Assembly (NCBI GenBank): GCA_002698785.1
Contig: PAAG01000038.1
Coordinates: forward strand, 124,001-188,000
Length of the DNA stretch: 64,000 nt
Reading direction: 5' to 3'
Source: Verrucomicrobiales bacterium
Lineage (GTDB): Bacteria > Verrucomicrobiota > Verrucomicrobiia > Verrucomicrobiales > DEV007
Below are positions 38,210 through 47,789 of this stretch, piece by piece. The translations under genes and the position numbers were made by a program. How positions within the stretch are numbered: position 1 is the stretch's first letter; every line of letters starts with the position of its first letter. The notes below the pieces were generated by a model. It did no database searches. It was not told the DNA's origin and saw nothing but the letters and a program-made list of their open reading frames with translations.

Positions 38210-39811
38210 ATGAGTTGCAAGGATGCGAAATTATGTCTTGGCTCGATCCAGAAGTTGCCTAAAGATATGAGTGATTTGGAAATTCCAATGCCACTCTTCC
38301 TCAACTCCGATTCTATAGAATCTCTCTGCCCCCTCATATCAGCCGTCGTTACCAATTGGTGGGCTCGGCTTGTCGAGCTATTTGCCTCTCCCGTCGGTAT
38401 GGTTGTCCTTGGCGTGGGCTTGGTGGGTCTTTTGATTGGCTGGTTATTGGGGCGTGGTGGTGGAGGTGAGGCAGCAACCAATGTTTCCTCGGGTGCCGAA
38501 GCTGATTCACCAGAACTTGTCTGGAGGCATGAAAAATTGGTTCTTGTCGAGCGCCAGCAGGTTGAAAAGCATCAACGGTTAATCCGCTTCCTCGACGGAA
38601 TAATAAATCCATCCAGCGGCGATGTTAACCAGCTTGGAGTGGCGGTCTTTACTTTTGCTGAGCAAGTTCGCGAAGCACGGCAGAAAGTGGGCACGGACCT
38701 TTCTCGAATGCAGTTGTTGGGTGATCGATTGACCCAGGTAGGAGATGAGGGCGTTCCCCGCCCCGAAGTGGTCTCTGCGGCAATTGGAATGGCTGGCAGC
38801 CAGGAGAAAAGCCTCGAAAAATCCCGCGACTTGCTGCGCTCTATCTATGCGAGAATCTCGGATTGGGAAGAATCACTTTTATCCGGGGAAATTTCTGAGG
38901 CTCATTCCAAGGCCGAATTGAAGGAAGATACGATTAAGATTAAGGACATGCTTCTTTCCCTTGATTCCGGATGGGATAGTTCGCCAGATGAGGCAGACCG
39001 GCAAATCAGGGAATTGCTCGAATCAACCGGGGAGACTGTTTTCCAGCCCTTGTGCTCCGTTGTACTTGTGGATGGCGGGGAGACAGCTTCGCTCTCGGAG
39101 ACCGATCGACATGCTGAGATTCTACTGGCAGTCGATAGAATTTTGGAAGTCCTCGAACAGCCAGAGCAGCCGAAAAAGATAGAAGAGGAAGAAGTAAGCC
39201 TTGTTCCAGACGATGGCTTTCGTAAGCCAGTTGCAGGAGGGACAACGCATTCTCTAAACGGAACTCCTCCTCGGGAGGCCGCTCCAGCCGAAGCTGATGA
39301 AGTGGAAACGGAGATTCCGGCAGAGGAGGGTTTTTCTGTCTTATTTTGTTCAAATCAGGTGGGATTGTGGGGGCAGGACGTTTATCGCGGAGAACGCTGT
39401 AGAGCGCGCTCGATTGCGCAATTTCCCGATTGGGCCGAATGGATTTCGATCCGGCGACTCGACACGGGTGAAAGGATTTTCAGCCCTACTTCGGCGGCGA
39501 GTTTCAAAAATGGAGAGGTAGACTCACCATTCGGATTTAATGGCTCTAACGAACTTTTTTACGGAGCACGGCACTTGGGAATCTACTCCGATGCCTGTCC
39601 AAATGAAGTGGAGACCCGATTTACCTATGGAGGTTGGGGATTTGGCCACCGAATGAGCGATTCTTCGAGTGGCTCTGCTTCTCCGCAAGCCTCTGGCTGG
39701 GAGGGTGTAGAGATTCCTGGTGACACGGTTTTCGAGATCGCAATCCATGCCGCATTACCTGAAATTGGAGAACTGGACAAAGTCCTGAGCTTAGAACCTC
39801 AGGAGGTATAG
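38210..39811 (+). CDS. single-pass membrane protein with coiled coil and novel C-terminal domain
   Basis: Not recognised. The 533-residue protein has one membrane helix at residues ~60-80 (GMVVLGVGLVGLLIGWLLG), a long helical, probably coiled-coil region (~100-260), a Pro/Glu-rich linker (~315-370) and a beta-rich C-terminal domain (~378-520) with FCSNQVGLWGQDVYRGERC and GFNGSNELFYGARHLGIY. Met20 and Met27 are alternative starts. It is 50 bases upstream of, and in line with, the kinase-PEGA-FGE gene, so both may act together. No catalytic motif was found. Confidence 0.6.
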   Translation: MSCKDAKLCLGSIQKLPKDMSDLEIPMPLFLNSDSIESLCPLISAVVTNWWARLVELFASPVGMVVLGVGLVGLLIGWLLGRGGGGEAATNVSSGAEADSPELVWRHEKLVLVERQQVEKHQRLIRFLDGIINPSSGDVNQLGVAVFTFAEQVREARQKVGTDLSRMQLLGDRLTQVGDEGVPRPEVVSAAIGMAGSQEKSLEKSRDLLRSIYARISDWEESLLSGEISEAHSKAELKEDTIKIKDMLLSLDSGWDSSPDEADRQIRELLESTGETVFQPLCSVVLVDGGETASLSETDRHAEILLAVDRILEVLEQPEQPKKIEEEEVSLVPDDGFRKPVAGGTTHSLNGTPPREAAPAEADEVETEIPAEEGFSVLFCSNQVGLWGQDVYRGERCRARSIAQFPDWAEWISIRRLDTGERIFSPTSAASFKNGEVDSPFGFNGSNELFYGARHLGIYSDACPNEVETRFTYGGWGFGHRMSDSSSGSASPQASGWEGVEIPGDTVFEIAIHAALPEIGELDKVLSLEPQEV

Positions 39812-39861
39812 GATTTTCATCCAATGCTGATACCAGTGGAAAAAGCCCGCTGAATCGCGTA

Positions 39862-42639
39862 TTGTTTTCCATCGCGGAAGCCCTCAACAACCCCTCGATA
39901 CCCAACTTCGAAATACTCGGTCGTATCGGCGGCGGAGCGTACGGAGAGGTATACCTGGCCCGATCGGTGACTGGAATGTTCCGTGCCGTGAAGGTGGTGC
40001 AGCGAACAGATTTCGAATACGAGCGCACTTTTGAAAGGGAGTTTGAGGGCATCCAGAAATACGAGCAGGTTTCTCAAAACCACCCCGGACTGGTCGACGT
40101 GTTACATGTTGGCCGAAATGACAGTGAGGGATATTACTACTATGTAATGGAGCTCGCTGATGATGAGAGTGGCGAGTACCGGGACGTGGATATCGATACC
40201 TACTCTCCCAAGACGCTATCGTCGGAATTCCGAAGAAAACCCACCCATTCTGTCAGAGATTGTGTAGAACTGGGGATCTCTCTGGCAGGTGCGCTGGGTC
40301 ATCTGCACCAGGCTGGACTTACGCATCGGGATGTAAAACCTTCGAATATCATCTTTGTAAACGGCAAACCGAAATTGGCAGATGTCGGTTTGGTGGCCAG
40401 CTCCGGGCAGCGAACCTATGTGGGAACCGAGGGATATGTTCCCCCGGAGGGCCCCGGCACTAGCTCGGCGGATCTATATTCCCTGGCGATGGTGCTGTAT
40501 GAAATGCACACCGGGAAAGATAGATTGGATTTCCCTGAGTTGCCGACAAACATGGAAATCCCGCCCACGGTAAACCGGGATGAGTGGAGGTCGCTGAATA
40601 CGGTGATTTGTCGTGCGGGATCACCTGATCCGAGAAAGCGTTTTGAAACAGCTGGAGCATTCGCGAAAGCACTGCAGGGAGTTATCGGATTGCCCGAAGA
40701 ATACACCTCCCAATCCAATCCCGGAAGCAGAGTGGCGGCGACCGGGCTCACTATTTTGTTTGTTATGTTGATTGCCGCGGTCGGTGGCATTGGCTGGTGG
40801 CTCTGGGACGATCATCAGAGTTTTCAAGAAGATCTCGCCAAGCGCCAGGCAGAGGAGGAGAAAGCCGCCAAGGAGGAGGCCAAAGAGAAAGAGCAACAGT
40901 TTCCTCTCCTCGCAGGTGGCGATCCTGAAGAAAAGGAAGATTCTTCGAAAGAAAAAGAACAGCCTTCTTCATCTGATGGACCTGAAGAGCCGAAAGGTGA
41001 AAAGGAGAAGGTGGCGGAAGTGAAAAATCCAGAGGAGGAGCCAAAGGGAGAGCAAAAAGAAGATCCGAAGGAATCACCAAAGGAAGAAGTCGCTGCCAAA
41101 GAAAAGGAAGATCCACCGCTCAAGGTTGAAGTCGTGAATCCGCCTGCCCCGATGGGACAGGTGAAAATCATGAGTCAGCCGAGTGGAGCACGTGTGTGGC
41201 TGGATGGCGAAGAGATCGGGATTACCGAGACGCGTCTCCTCGAATTCGAACCTGGTCCGATTGAGTTCGTTCTCAAACTCGATGGATATCATGACTACGA
41301 GTATTCCGGAACGGTGAACGAGGGGGTTCAAGTAGTGAACTTGGAATTGCTACCAGACTTGGGACCAATTCCCGGTAACCCATGGGTGAACTACATGGGA
41401 GTTGAGTTCACCCAGCAACCTTCTGGCGTCTACCGCTCGAATCAGGAAATTAGCTCGCAATTGTTTGAGCAATATCTGGCAGACACCGGGAAAGCAGTTC
41501 CCTATGTTGCACTGGAAGGGCTTGCTCAGGTGCGGGATGAAGCTGCAGTGAATGATTTTTGCCGCTGGATGACGAATATCGATCGTCAGGGCGGGTATCT
41601 TGGACCCGATAAATACTACCGGTTCGAACGCAATGCCCTCGATTCTAGGCGTGATTCTTTCTATCTCGTCATAGATGATCGGTTTGGGATTCTAATTCTG
41701 AATTCCGAGCCTCCTGGCGCACAGGTCTACGATGGAGAAGAGTTCCTTGGTGAAACACCCGTCACTTTGAACCAGATTCCGCTTGGGAAATACTCATTGA
41801 AGCTCATCAAACCCGGATACGAAACCGCGATTGTGGAAGGCGAACTCGGACAGGAGCCCATAGGTCAAACAGTAGAAATGCAACGGGATGCATCGGTCGT
41901 GTTCGGTCAGGAATGGTCGAACAGCATGGGCATGCCTTTGGTCCCTGTCGGCGATCTCATGGTCGCGACCTTTGAAACACGAGTTTCTGACTTCAGTGAA
42001 TTCATCCAGGACACTCGAGGATTTGCACCCAATGTGGACTATGTTCAGCCGCTGAATCACCCAGTTGCCGGAGTGAATCTGGCGGAAGCCAAAGCATTTT
42101 GCTCATGGTTAACGATTCGCGAGCGTGCCGCAGGGTTGATTCGTCCTTGGCAGGAGTACCGACTGCCAAGTGATCGAGAGTGGAGCAATTTTGCTGGAAT
42201 CGATCAGGAAGCCGGAAATTCTCCTGCCGAACGCAGCCAATTGGCTGATGATGTATACCCATGGGGAAACCAATGGCCACCTCCAGAGGCTGTCGGCAAT
42301 TATGCTGACGCAGCTGCCGGTAGCATTTTCGGCAAGTATGTGATCGAGGGTTACAATGACGGTTTCGTCTACACTTCTCCCGTGGGCTCTTTCCAGCCGG
42401 CACCCAATGGCCTCTACGATCTCAGCGGAAATGTGTGGGAGTGGGTTTTGGACTCTTTCGGGGATTCCGCAAACAGTCTCAATGTTGTCCGGGGTGGTGC
42501 GGCCAACTCTTACGAGAAAGAAGTTCTGGTAACCGGATATCGGAATGCTGTTCCGGCGACGTCGAAAGAGCGGTTTTACGGTTTTCGCTACGTCTTGGAA
42601 GACGTTGGAAATCCGGATGCTGCGGCAATTGAGCAGTGA
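39862..42639 (+). CDS. membrane Ser/Thr kinase fused to PEGA repeats and FGE-fold domain
   Basis: A 925-residue protein. The cytoplasmic kinase (residues ~17-275) keeps the glycine loop (GRIGGGAYGEV), Lys44 and HRDVKPSN (155-162), but the metal motif is DVG instead of DFG. A membrane helix (~292-313), a long Lys/Glu/Pro linker, a first PEGA repeat (~433-500), a degenerate FGE-like stretch (~505-610), a second PEGA repeat (~612-675) and a full SUMF1/FGE-fold domain (~685-917) follow outside. The FGE part lacks the catalytic cysteines. The start is doubtful: no ATG fits, and I use the TTG at 39862. A sensor kinase reading an envelope signal is inferred. Confidence 0.82.
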   Translation: MFSIAEALNNPSIPNFEILGRIGGGAYGEVYLARSVTGMFRAVKVVQRTDFEYERTFEREFEGIQKYEQVSQNHPGLVDVLHVGRNDSEGYYYYVMELADDESGEYRDVDIDTYSPKTLSSEFRRKPTHSVRDCVELGISLAGALGHLHQAGLTHRDVKPSNIIFVNGKPKLADVGLVASSGQRTYVGTEGYVPPEGPGTSSADLYSLAMVLYEMHTGKDRLDFPELPTNMEIPPTVNRDEWRSLNTVICRAGSPDPRKRFETAGAFAKALQGVIGLPEEYTSQSNPGSRVAATGLTILFVMLIAAVGGIGWWLWDDHQSFQEDLAKRQAEEEKAAKEEAKEKEQQFPLLAGGDPEEKEDSSKEKEQPSSSDGPEEPKGEKEKVAEVKNPEEEPKGEQKEDPKESPKEEVAAKEKEDPPLKVEVVNPPAPMGQVKIMSQPSGARVWLDGEEIGITETRLLEFEPGPIEFVLKLDGYHDYEYSGTVNEGVQVVNLELLPDLGPIPGNPWVNYMGVEFTQQPSGVYRSNQEISSQLFEQYLADTGKAVPYVALEGLAQVRDEAAVNDFCRWMTNIDRQGGYLGPDKYYRFERNALDSRRDSFYLVIDDRFGILILNSEPPGAQVYDGEEFLGETPVTLNQIPLGKYSLKLIKPGYETAIVEGELGQEPIGQTVEMQRDASVVFGQEWSNSMGMPLVPVGDLMVATFETRVSDFSEFIQDTRGFAPNVDYVQPLNHPVAGVNLAEAKAFCSWLTIRERAAGLIRPWQEYRLPSDREWSNFAGIDQEAGNSPAERSQLADDVYPWGNQWPPPEAVGNYADAAAGSIFGKYVIEGYNDGFVYTSPVGSFQPAPNGLYDLSGNVWEWVLDSFGDSANSLNVVRGGAANSYEKEVLVTGYRNAVPATSKERFYGFRYVLEDVGNPDAAAIEQ

Positions 42640-42678
42640 TTCTGTTTGAATTTATCAGGGCGGTTTCGATACTGTTGC

Positions 42679-44046
42679 ATGTTACGAAGTACCGTTGCGC
42701 ACATTCTCAAGAGCGATGAATCACCTGGCCAGGTAAAAGTGGAAGGCTGGGTTCGAACGAAGCGCGATTCGAAGGCTTTTTCCTTTATCGAGCTGAATGA
42801 TGGCAGTTGTCTTGCGAACCTTCAGGTGATAGCCGATGCGACGATCCCGGGATATAAGGAATCTGTTGTTCACCTGACAACTGGCGCGTCGCTTTCGGTG
42901 TCGGGAAAGGTAGTCCCTTCGCAGGGAAAAGGACAAAAGTGGGAGATTCAAGCGGACGAGGTAACGCTACTGGGAAAGGCTGACGACGACTACCCACTCC
43001 AGAAGAAAGGGCACTCGATGGAATTTATGCGGTCTATCGCTCACCTGCGTCCGCGTTCGAATCTCTTCGGGGCCGTCTTCCGCGTTCGTTCGCGAATGGC
43101 CTATTCGATTCATCGTTTCTTTCAGGAAAAAGGATTCGTTTATGTGCACACACCTATCATTACCGCCTCGGATTGCGAAGGGGCAGGAGAGATGTTCCGT
43201 GTGGTCACCATGGAGGGCGAGGAGTTCAATGTGGGAGAAGAAGAGTTCTTTGATAAGCCGACCTATTTGACGGTTAGCGGTCAGCTCGAAGGAGAAACGT
43301 TCGCCTGTGCGTTGTCTAACATTTACACTTTTGGGCCGACTTTTCGGGCAGAGAATTCTCATACTTCTCGGCACGCTGCCGAGTTCTGGATGATCGAGCC
43401 AGAGATGGCTTTCTGCGATATCGAAGGAGATATGGACCTGGCGGAGGAAATGATCCGTTTCCTGGTGGAGGATGCTCTAGATGCTTGTGAGGAAGACCTT
43501 TCCTTCTTCAACAAGTTCGTCGACAAGGGATTGATCGAGAGACTCGAATTTGTCAGGGATCGGAGTTTTGAAAGGGTGACCTACACGGAGGCGATCGATC
43601 TTCTGAAGAAGAGTGGAAAAACGTTCGAGTATCCGGTTGATTACGGATTGAACCTCCAGTCGGAACACGAGCGGTATTTGACCGAGGAACACTTCAAGTG
43701 CCCGACGACCGTTTATAATTACCCAAAGGAGATCAAGCCTTTCTACATGCGTAAGAATGACGATGGAAAGACCGTTGCTGCAATGGACTTGCTAGTGCCG
43801 GGGATCGGGGAAATTATCGGTGGGAGTCAGCGGGAGGAACGGCTGGATGTGCTACGGGAGAACTTCGAAGCTCATGAGCTCGATGAAAAAGAATACTCCT
43901 GGTATGTCGACCTCAGGCGCTATGGAACCGTGCCGCATGCGGGCTTTGGGCTCGGATTTGAAAGGCTCCTGATGTTTGTCACAGGAGTGGCGAACATCCG
44001 CGATGTTATCCCTTTTCCCAGAACGCCGGGTTCTGCAGAATTTTGA
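42679..44046 (+). CDS. asnS: asparagine-tRNA ligase
   Basis: A 455-residue class IIb aminoacyl-tRNA synthetase that charges tRNA-Asn. The N-terminal OB fold ([24 protein letters not shown] is represented by [20 protein letters not shown]) recognises the anticodon. Motif 2 lies in [15 protein letters not shown] and motif 3 in [15 protein letters not shown]. The [11 protein letters not shown] segment distinguishes AsnRS from AspRS. I use the ATG at 42679; an upstream alternative codon would add 11 residues. It follows the kinase gene by 39 bases and abuts the convergent gene at 44047 with no gap. Confidence 0.96.
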   Translation: MLRSTVAHILKSDESPGQVKVEGWVRTKRDSKAFSFIELNDGSCLANLQVIADATIPGYKESVVHLTTGASLSVSGKVVPSQGKGQKWEIQADEVTLLGKADDDYPLQKKGHSMEFMRSIAHLRPRSNLFGAVFRVRSRMAYSIHRFFQEKGFVYVHTPIITASDCEGAGEMFRVVTMEGEEFNVGEEEFFDKPTYLTVSGQLEGETFACALSNIYTFGPTFRAENSHTSRHAAEFWMIEPEMAFCDIEGDMDLAEEMIRFLVEDALDACEEDLSFFNKFVDKGLIERLEFVRDRSFERVTYTEAIDLLKKSGKTFEYPVDYGLNLQSEHERYLTEEHFKCPTTVYNYPKEIKPFYMRKNDDGKTVAAMDLLVPGIGEIIGGSQREERLDVLRENFEAHELDEKEYSWYVDLRRYGTVPHAGFGLGFERLLMFVTGVANIRDVIPFPRTPGSAEF

Positions 44047-45444
44047 TCAGCCCTGAGATACGGGGACTTCGGAAATCGAACAGTAGAGCTTCCGAGTTTT
44101 CTTCCTTCCTTCGCCGAGGGCCGTTCTCTTGCGGAGTTCAAAAATTGAACCGTCCTCGCATACCACGATGAGTTCGCCTGAGCTGCTGGCACGAAGGGCT
44201 TTTACATGGTGATCGGAAATTTCAATTTCTTCGAGAACCGAGAGTTTTCGGCTGGTATCAGAATGCGGAGATGCAGCCATTAACTGGCCATCCTGGCTGG
44301 CTACGATCACTTTCCCGGAAAGTGAGGGGAAGCTCTCGCCGCGGTAGATGAGGCTTCCCGTTGCTGAGCCGATGACACCTTTCGTTGAATCAAGCGTGAG
44401 AAGAGGTCGGGTGATGATATCGGCAAGTTGGGAGCGAAACGCGAGATTGATTATGGAATTCGAGGCTTCCAGATCCCAGCCGAAATGTTCTCCCCCGATG
44501 TGGCTGAGGTGAACTCTTTCTTTTCCATCCTGTCCCAGCTCTCCGATGCAGAGGCGCTGCTGAAATGGGTCGTAAGCAAGGGAGTAGGGGGCGCGGAGAC
44601 CAAATGCCCAAATCTCAGGAAGTGAATCGGTAACAAGCCGGAAAGGGTTGGTCTCCGGAATACCATATTGTCCGTTCTCAGAATTGAAACCAAGAGGGTC
44701 GATTCGCAAAACCTTGCCGAAGGCGCTGGTGAGCGAAGAAGCGTTTTTCGAGGCGCTCTTCTTTCCGACTTCTTCGATGGCTCCGTCACCTGTTCCAATG
44801 TAGAGATACCCATAGTGGTCGAAAGCGAGGCTGGAAACGTTGTGCTCGCGCCCATGCTGGCTGAACCGAAGGATCTGGCGTCTGTCCCCTTCAAAATTCG
44901 GGGAAAATGGGTCTTTTGCTGTGAATTCATAGAGCACGTCCTGGTGGGTTTCCTCGTCCGCACCGAATTCAGGGAGGAAGTCAGCTTTCCCGGAACCGGA
45001 GACCTCTGTGGTAACGACGTAAAATTTTCCGTATCCGGCGGTGTCTTCGACTAGAAATTCGGGGTGGAAGGCGAGGGCGGTGAATCCCAAGCTGTGGTCA
45101 CTGGCTTCGTTCTCAAGGTGGGCGTAGTCGTTGGTTGTGAGGTCTTTGTTGAAGGATTCACGAGCGATCCGAACAATGGTCCCGTTCCGCTGGAGCACGT
45201 AGGAGATTCCCTGTGCATCCGTCGAGATGTCGACTGGCTTGTCGGTTTCTGCGAGGAGGACAGGCTCAGCGTTAAAATTCATCACCTCGTGAGGAATCAG
45301 ATCCTGAACAACTGCTCCGGCGTCCTCATCGCTACCTTTCGTGAGCAGGTTTCCTTGAAACACCAGATAGCCCAGCATTCCGAGGACGGTGGAGAGAAGG
45401 AAGAGCCCAATTTTGCCAAGGACGGAAAGGATTATCGAATTCAT
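44047..45444 (-). CDS. membrane-anchored glucose/sorbosone dehydrogenase-like beta-propeller
   Basis: A 465-residue protein with an N-terminal membrane helix (ILSVLGKIGLFLLSTVLGMLGYLVF) cited here by its halves ILSVLGKIGLFLLS and TVLGMLGYLVF, and a six-bladed propeller of the soluble-glucose/sorbosone dehydrogenase type: LGFTALAFHPEF, VSSLAFDHYGYLYIGTGDG, FGKVLRIDPLG, NPFRLV, EIWAFGLRAPYSLAYDP. Relatives oxidise aldoses with PQQ, but many members have no proven activity. It faces the PhyH gene across an AT-rich 169-bp gap. Confidence 0.85.
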   Translation of the reverse strand: MNSIILSVLGKIGLFLLSTVLGMLGYLVFQGNLLTKGSDEDAGAVVQDLIPHEVMNFNAEPVLLAETDKPVDISTDAQGISYVLQRNGTIVRIARESFNKDLTTNDYAHLENEASDHSLGFTALAFHPEFLVEDTAGYGKFYVVTTEVSGSGKADFLPEFGADEETHQDVLYEFTAKDPFSPNFEGDRRQILRFSQHGREHNVSSLAFDHYGYLYIGTGDGAIEEVGKKSASKNASSLTSAFGKVLRIDPLGFNSENGQYGIPETNPFRLVTDSLPEIWAFGLRAPYSLAYDPFQQRLCIGELGQDGKERVHLSHIGGEHFGWDLEASNSIINLAFRSQLADIITRPLLTLDSTKGVIGSATGSLIYRGESFPSLSGKVIVASQDGQLMAASPHSDTSRKLSVLEEIEISDHHVKALRASSSGELIVVCEDGSIFELRKRTALGEGRKKTRKLYCSISEVPVSQG

Positions 45445-45613
45445 GCGGGAACGAAAAATTTGCGGGTGCGGTATGAATTTTCATAATTAATAATTGTTTC
45501 TGAGAAAATTTGCAAGTTTGAAATTATTATTTTTTACTCTCAATTCTGAGAATTCGAAGGATTGAGGTATCCGGATTTACATATTTCGTTCGATCCGTCA
45601 TGATCGAAGGCAG

Positions 45614-46462
45614 ATGAACGGAGTATTCGATTCGGCGGAACTGGCTAGCTATCACGACAATGGCTACCTGATACGGAGAGGGCTCTTCACCGAAGAGGAA
45701 ATCGGCCTACTGGCTGAGACGGCGAGAAATGATCACGCGCTTGATCAGGCTGCGACTGCCTTGGATGATGGAGAAGGTAATCGAGTGAGACTTTCACTCT
45801 GGAATCATCCTGGAGAGGGCATATATGGAATGGTTGCCCGCTGTCGCCGAATGGTAGACTCCGTAGAACAGTTGATCGGAGAAGAGGTATATCATTACCA
45901 TTCTAAGATGATTCTGAAAGACGCCCGAACCGGTGGGGCGTGGGCATGGCACCAAGACTACGGATATTGGTATCAGAATGGACTTCTCTTTCCGGATCTC
46001 TGCAGTGTGATGATCGCCGTTGATCCGGCGACGAAAGAAAATGGATGTCTCCAGGTGCTGCGAGGTTCGCACAAAATGGGGCGTGTGAACCACATCCTTT
46101 CAGGGGAACAGGCCGGCGCGGATCGAGAGCGGGTAGAAGAAGCCCAAAAGGTGATGGAGTTGGTGTATTGCGAAATGGACCCGGGAGACGCGGTGTTTTT
46201 CCATTCCAACACACTGCATGCTTCCGGGGCGAATCACTCTGAGAATTCACGATGGGCGATGATCTGCTGCTACAATGCCGCATCAAACAATCCGTATAGG
46301 GAGTCGCATCATCCGAGTTACACCAAGTTGCACAAAGTGGATGATTCTAAGATCATCGAGGTAGGTCGAACAGAGGCTGCTCGATCGGGCGTTGAATTCG
46401 CAAATATCGAAGAGGATGACCAGAGTGCGAAGGTGCTGGCAGAATCAGGAGAGGAACCGTAG
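45614..46462 (+). CDS. phytanoyl-CoA dioxygenase (PhyH) family protein
   Basis: A 282-residue Fe(II)/2-oxoglutarate-dependent dioxygenase. The HxD iron ligands are in AWHQDYGYWYQ, the distal His in FFHSNTLHASGAN and the 2-oxoglutarate-binding region follows. The segment ENGCLQVLRGSHKMG is the family's most conserved stretch. PhyH proteins hydroxylate diverse small molecules, so substrate is open. It overlaps nothing and ends 4 bases before the DUF1080 gene, suggesting a two-gene transcript. Such PhyH/DUF1080 neighbours are common in Planctomycetes and Verrucomicrobiota. Confidence 0.92.
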   Translation: MNGVFDSAELASYHDNGYLIRRGLFTEEEIGLLAETARNDHALDQAATALDDGEGNRVRLSLWNHPGEGIYGMVARCRRMVDSVEQLIGEEVYHYHSKMILKDARTGGAWAWHQDYGYWYQNGLLFPDLCSVMIAVDPATKENGCLQVLRGSHKMGRVNHILSGEQAGADRERVEEAQKVMELVYCEMDPGDAVFFHSNTLHASGANHSENSRWAMICCYNAASNNPYRESHHPSYTKLHKVDDSKIIEVGRTEAARSGVEFANIEEDDQSAKVLAESGEEP

Positions 46463-46466
46463 AAGC

Positions 46467-47210
46467 ATGATGAAAAAGTTCGCGATAGTTGCCTTGGTGG
46501 GCCTTTTGACTCCTTTAGCGAAAGGTGAGCCGGAATTCGACACCCTTTTCGATGGCACCTCTCTGGAAGGGTGGGAGCAGTCGGGCAATTGGGAAATTCA
46601 AACGGATGGAAGCCTTTTTCGTAAAGAGAAAGGCGGGAGCTTGGTGTTTGCGGAATACAAAGTTCCAGATGACTTCGAACTGAGGTTCGAATGGCGGGTG
46701 GGGGAGGGTAGCAACAGCGGCGTCTATTATCGGCCTACCCAATACGAGTACCAAATTCTGCATAACGAGGGCCACAGCAATGGAACGAATCCGAGGACGA
46801 CTGCGGCTTCCCTCTATTTCTGTATGGCGCCGAGCGAGGATGTCACCAAGCCGGTAGGCGAGTGGAATACGGCTCGAATCGTGGCCAAAGGTAGTTTTAT
46901 TCAGCACTGGCTGAACGGGGAGAAGGTGGTCGCGTTCGATTACGACGATTCTCGATGGGAGGAAAATGTTAAGCTTTTACAAGCTCGCGGGGGAGATCTC
47001 TCAGCACGGGGAGCGTTTCTCTCTTTGCAGGATCATGGCGACCCGGTTTGGTTTCGGAATATTCGATTGAGAGAAATTCCGGCGGAAGAAGAAATCGACG
47101 AGTCGTCACTCACGCCAGCTCTTGTCCCGGAGAGTGAGAGGGAGGCTGAGAGGAAGAAAGTCGAGGCGATTCGAAAAAAGCGGGAAGCGGAAGAGAGAAA
47201 AACGAAGTGA
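46467..47210 (+). CDS. secreted DUF1080 protein (3-keto-disaccharide hydrolase family)
   Basis: A 247-residue exported protein with a signal peptide (MMKKFAIVALVGLLTPLAKG) and the DUF1080 concanavalin-like beta-sandwich: FDTLFDGTSLEGWEQSGNW, FELRFEWRVGEGSNSGVYYRP, GEWNTARIVAKGSFIQHWLNG, FLSLQDHGDPVWFRNIRLRE. Family members include 3-keto-glycoside hydrolases; others may bind sugars. The C-terminus is a charged helix rich in Lys and Glu. Start at the ATG 46467 (or 46470) rather than the longer frame that overlaps the PhyH gene. Confidence 0.9.
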   Translation: MMKKFAIVALVGLLTPLAKGEPEFDTLFDGTSLEGWEQSGNWEIQTDGSLFRKEKGGSLVFAEYKVPDDFELRFEWRVGEGSNSGVYYRPTQYEYQILHNEGHSNGTNPRTTAASLYFCMAPSEDVTKPVGEWNTARIVAKGSFIQHWLNGEKVVAFDYDDSRWEENVKLLQARGGDLSARGAFLSLQDHGDPVWFRNIRLREIPAEEEIDESSLTPALVPESEREAERKKVEAIRKKREAEERKTK

Positions 47211-47219
47211 GGGCCCGCT

Positions 47220-47789
47220 TCAAAGATCCATAATGCTTTCGATGAGGATGCTTTGGAGAACTGAATAGAGCTCGTACTGGGCTAACAGGAGAACACGGTC
47301 TTGATCGATGCTATGAATTCCCTCGCTTTGTGCGATGGCGCGATCCTCGGCATCAGCGAGCCCGTATTCCTCATTCATTAGAAGGCGTGCCTGGTTGAGA
47401 ACGCTGTACCAGGGTTCGGTATGTTCGACGGGGACGTCCACGCGTTTCAATTCGAGATTTTCGCCGAGCCATTCAAAGGCATCGATTTCCGGCATCTCCT
47501 CCGGAGAGAGGTTTCTCACTCCACTGAGGTCTTCTTTCACGATGTCGCGAGATTGTGAAAAGGTACTTTCCAAGTCGGGTTTTACGAATTCCTCCCAATC
47601 GTCCACGTGAGATAGCGTGTCCTCATCTGCGAGGGTACTGGTATCGAAGGGAGAGGGAAAGAGACGCTCGCGGCTGGCCGGCCGAAATCCTTCACCAGCT
47701 GCGATTCCCGGCAGCTCTTCGATCAATTGCCACTCTGCTGGCGTCAGGGCGTCGAGTGACCAACTGTCTTCATTCTTCAAAAATCTCAT
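47220..47789 (-). CDS. uncharacterised protein, possibly DUF2017-like
   Basis: A 189-residue acidic, mostly helical protein. The C-terminal part, with WYSVLNQARLLMNEEYGLADAEDR and a final helix YELYSVLQSILIESIMDL, recalls DUF2017, a small family often encoded near ATP-dependent protease adaptors in other phyla; I rate this as tentative. No signal peptide or membrane segment. It converges on the DUF1080 gene with a 9-base gap and stands alone before a 310-base AT-rich intergenic stretch. Confidence 0.6.
   Translation of the reverse strand: MRFLKNEDSWSLDALTPAEWQLIEELPGIAAGEGFRPASRERLFPSPFDTSTLADEDTLSHVDDWEEFVKPDLESTFSQSRDIVKEDLSGVRNLSPEEMPEIDAFEWLGENLELKRVDVPVEHTEPWYSVLNQARLLMNEEYGLADAEDRAIAQSEGIHSIDQDRVLLLAQYELYSVLQSILIESIMDL

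Noticed and set aside
38131-38481. N-terminal extension of the secreted protein at 37120
   Set aside because: The extra residues are Pro/Thr-rich, antisense to the gene at 38210, and would place the signal peptide inside the protein.
39801-39807. Perfect Shine-Dalgarno AGGAGGT before the kinase-PEGA-FGE gene
   Set aside because: It is inside the last codons of the upstream gene (Gln-Glu-Val) and no start codon in the kinase frame lies at a usable distance; the nearest ATG (39824) is in another frame and stops after nine codons.
39862-42639. Target protein of a diversity-generating retroelement
   Set aside because: FGE-fold domains can be such targets, but no reverse transcriptase, template repeat or A-biased variable repeat was seen in the window.
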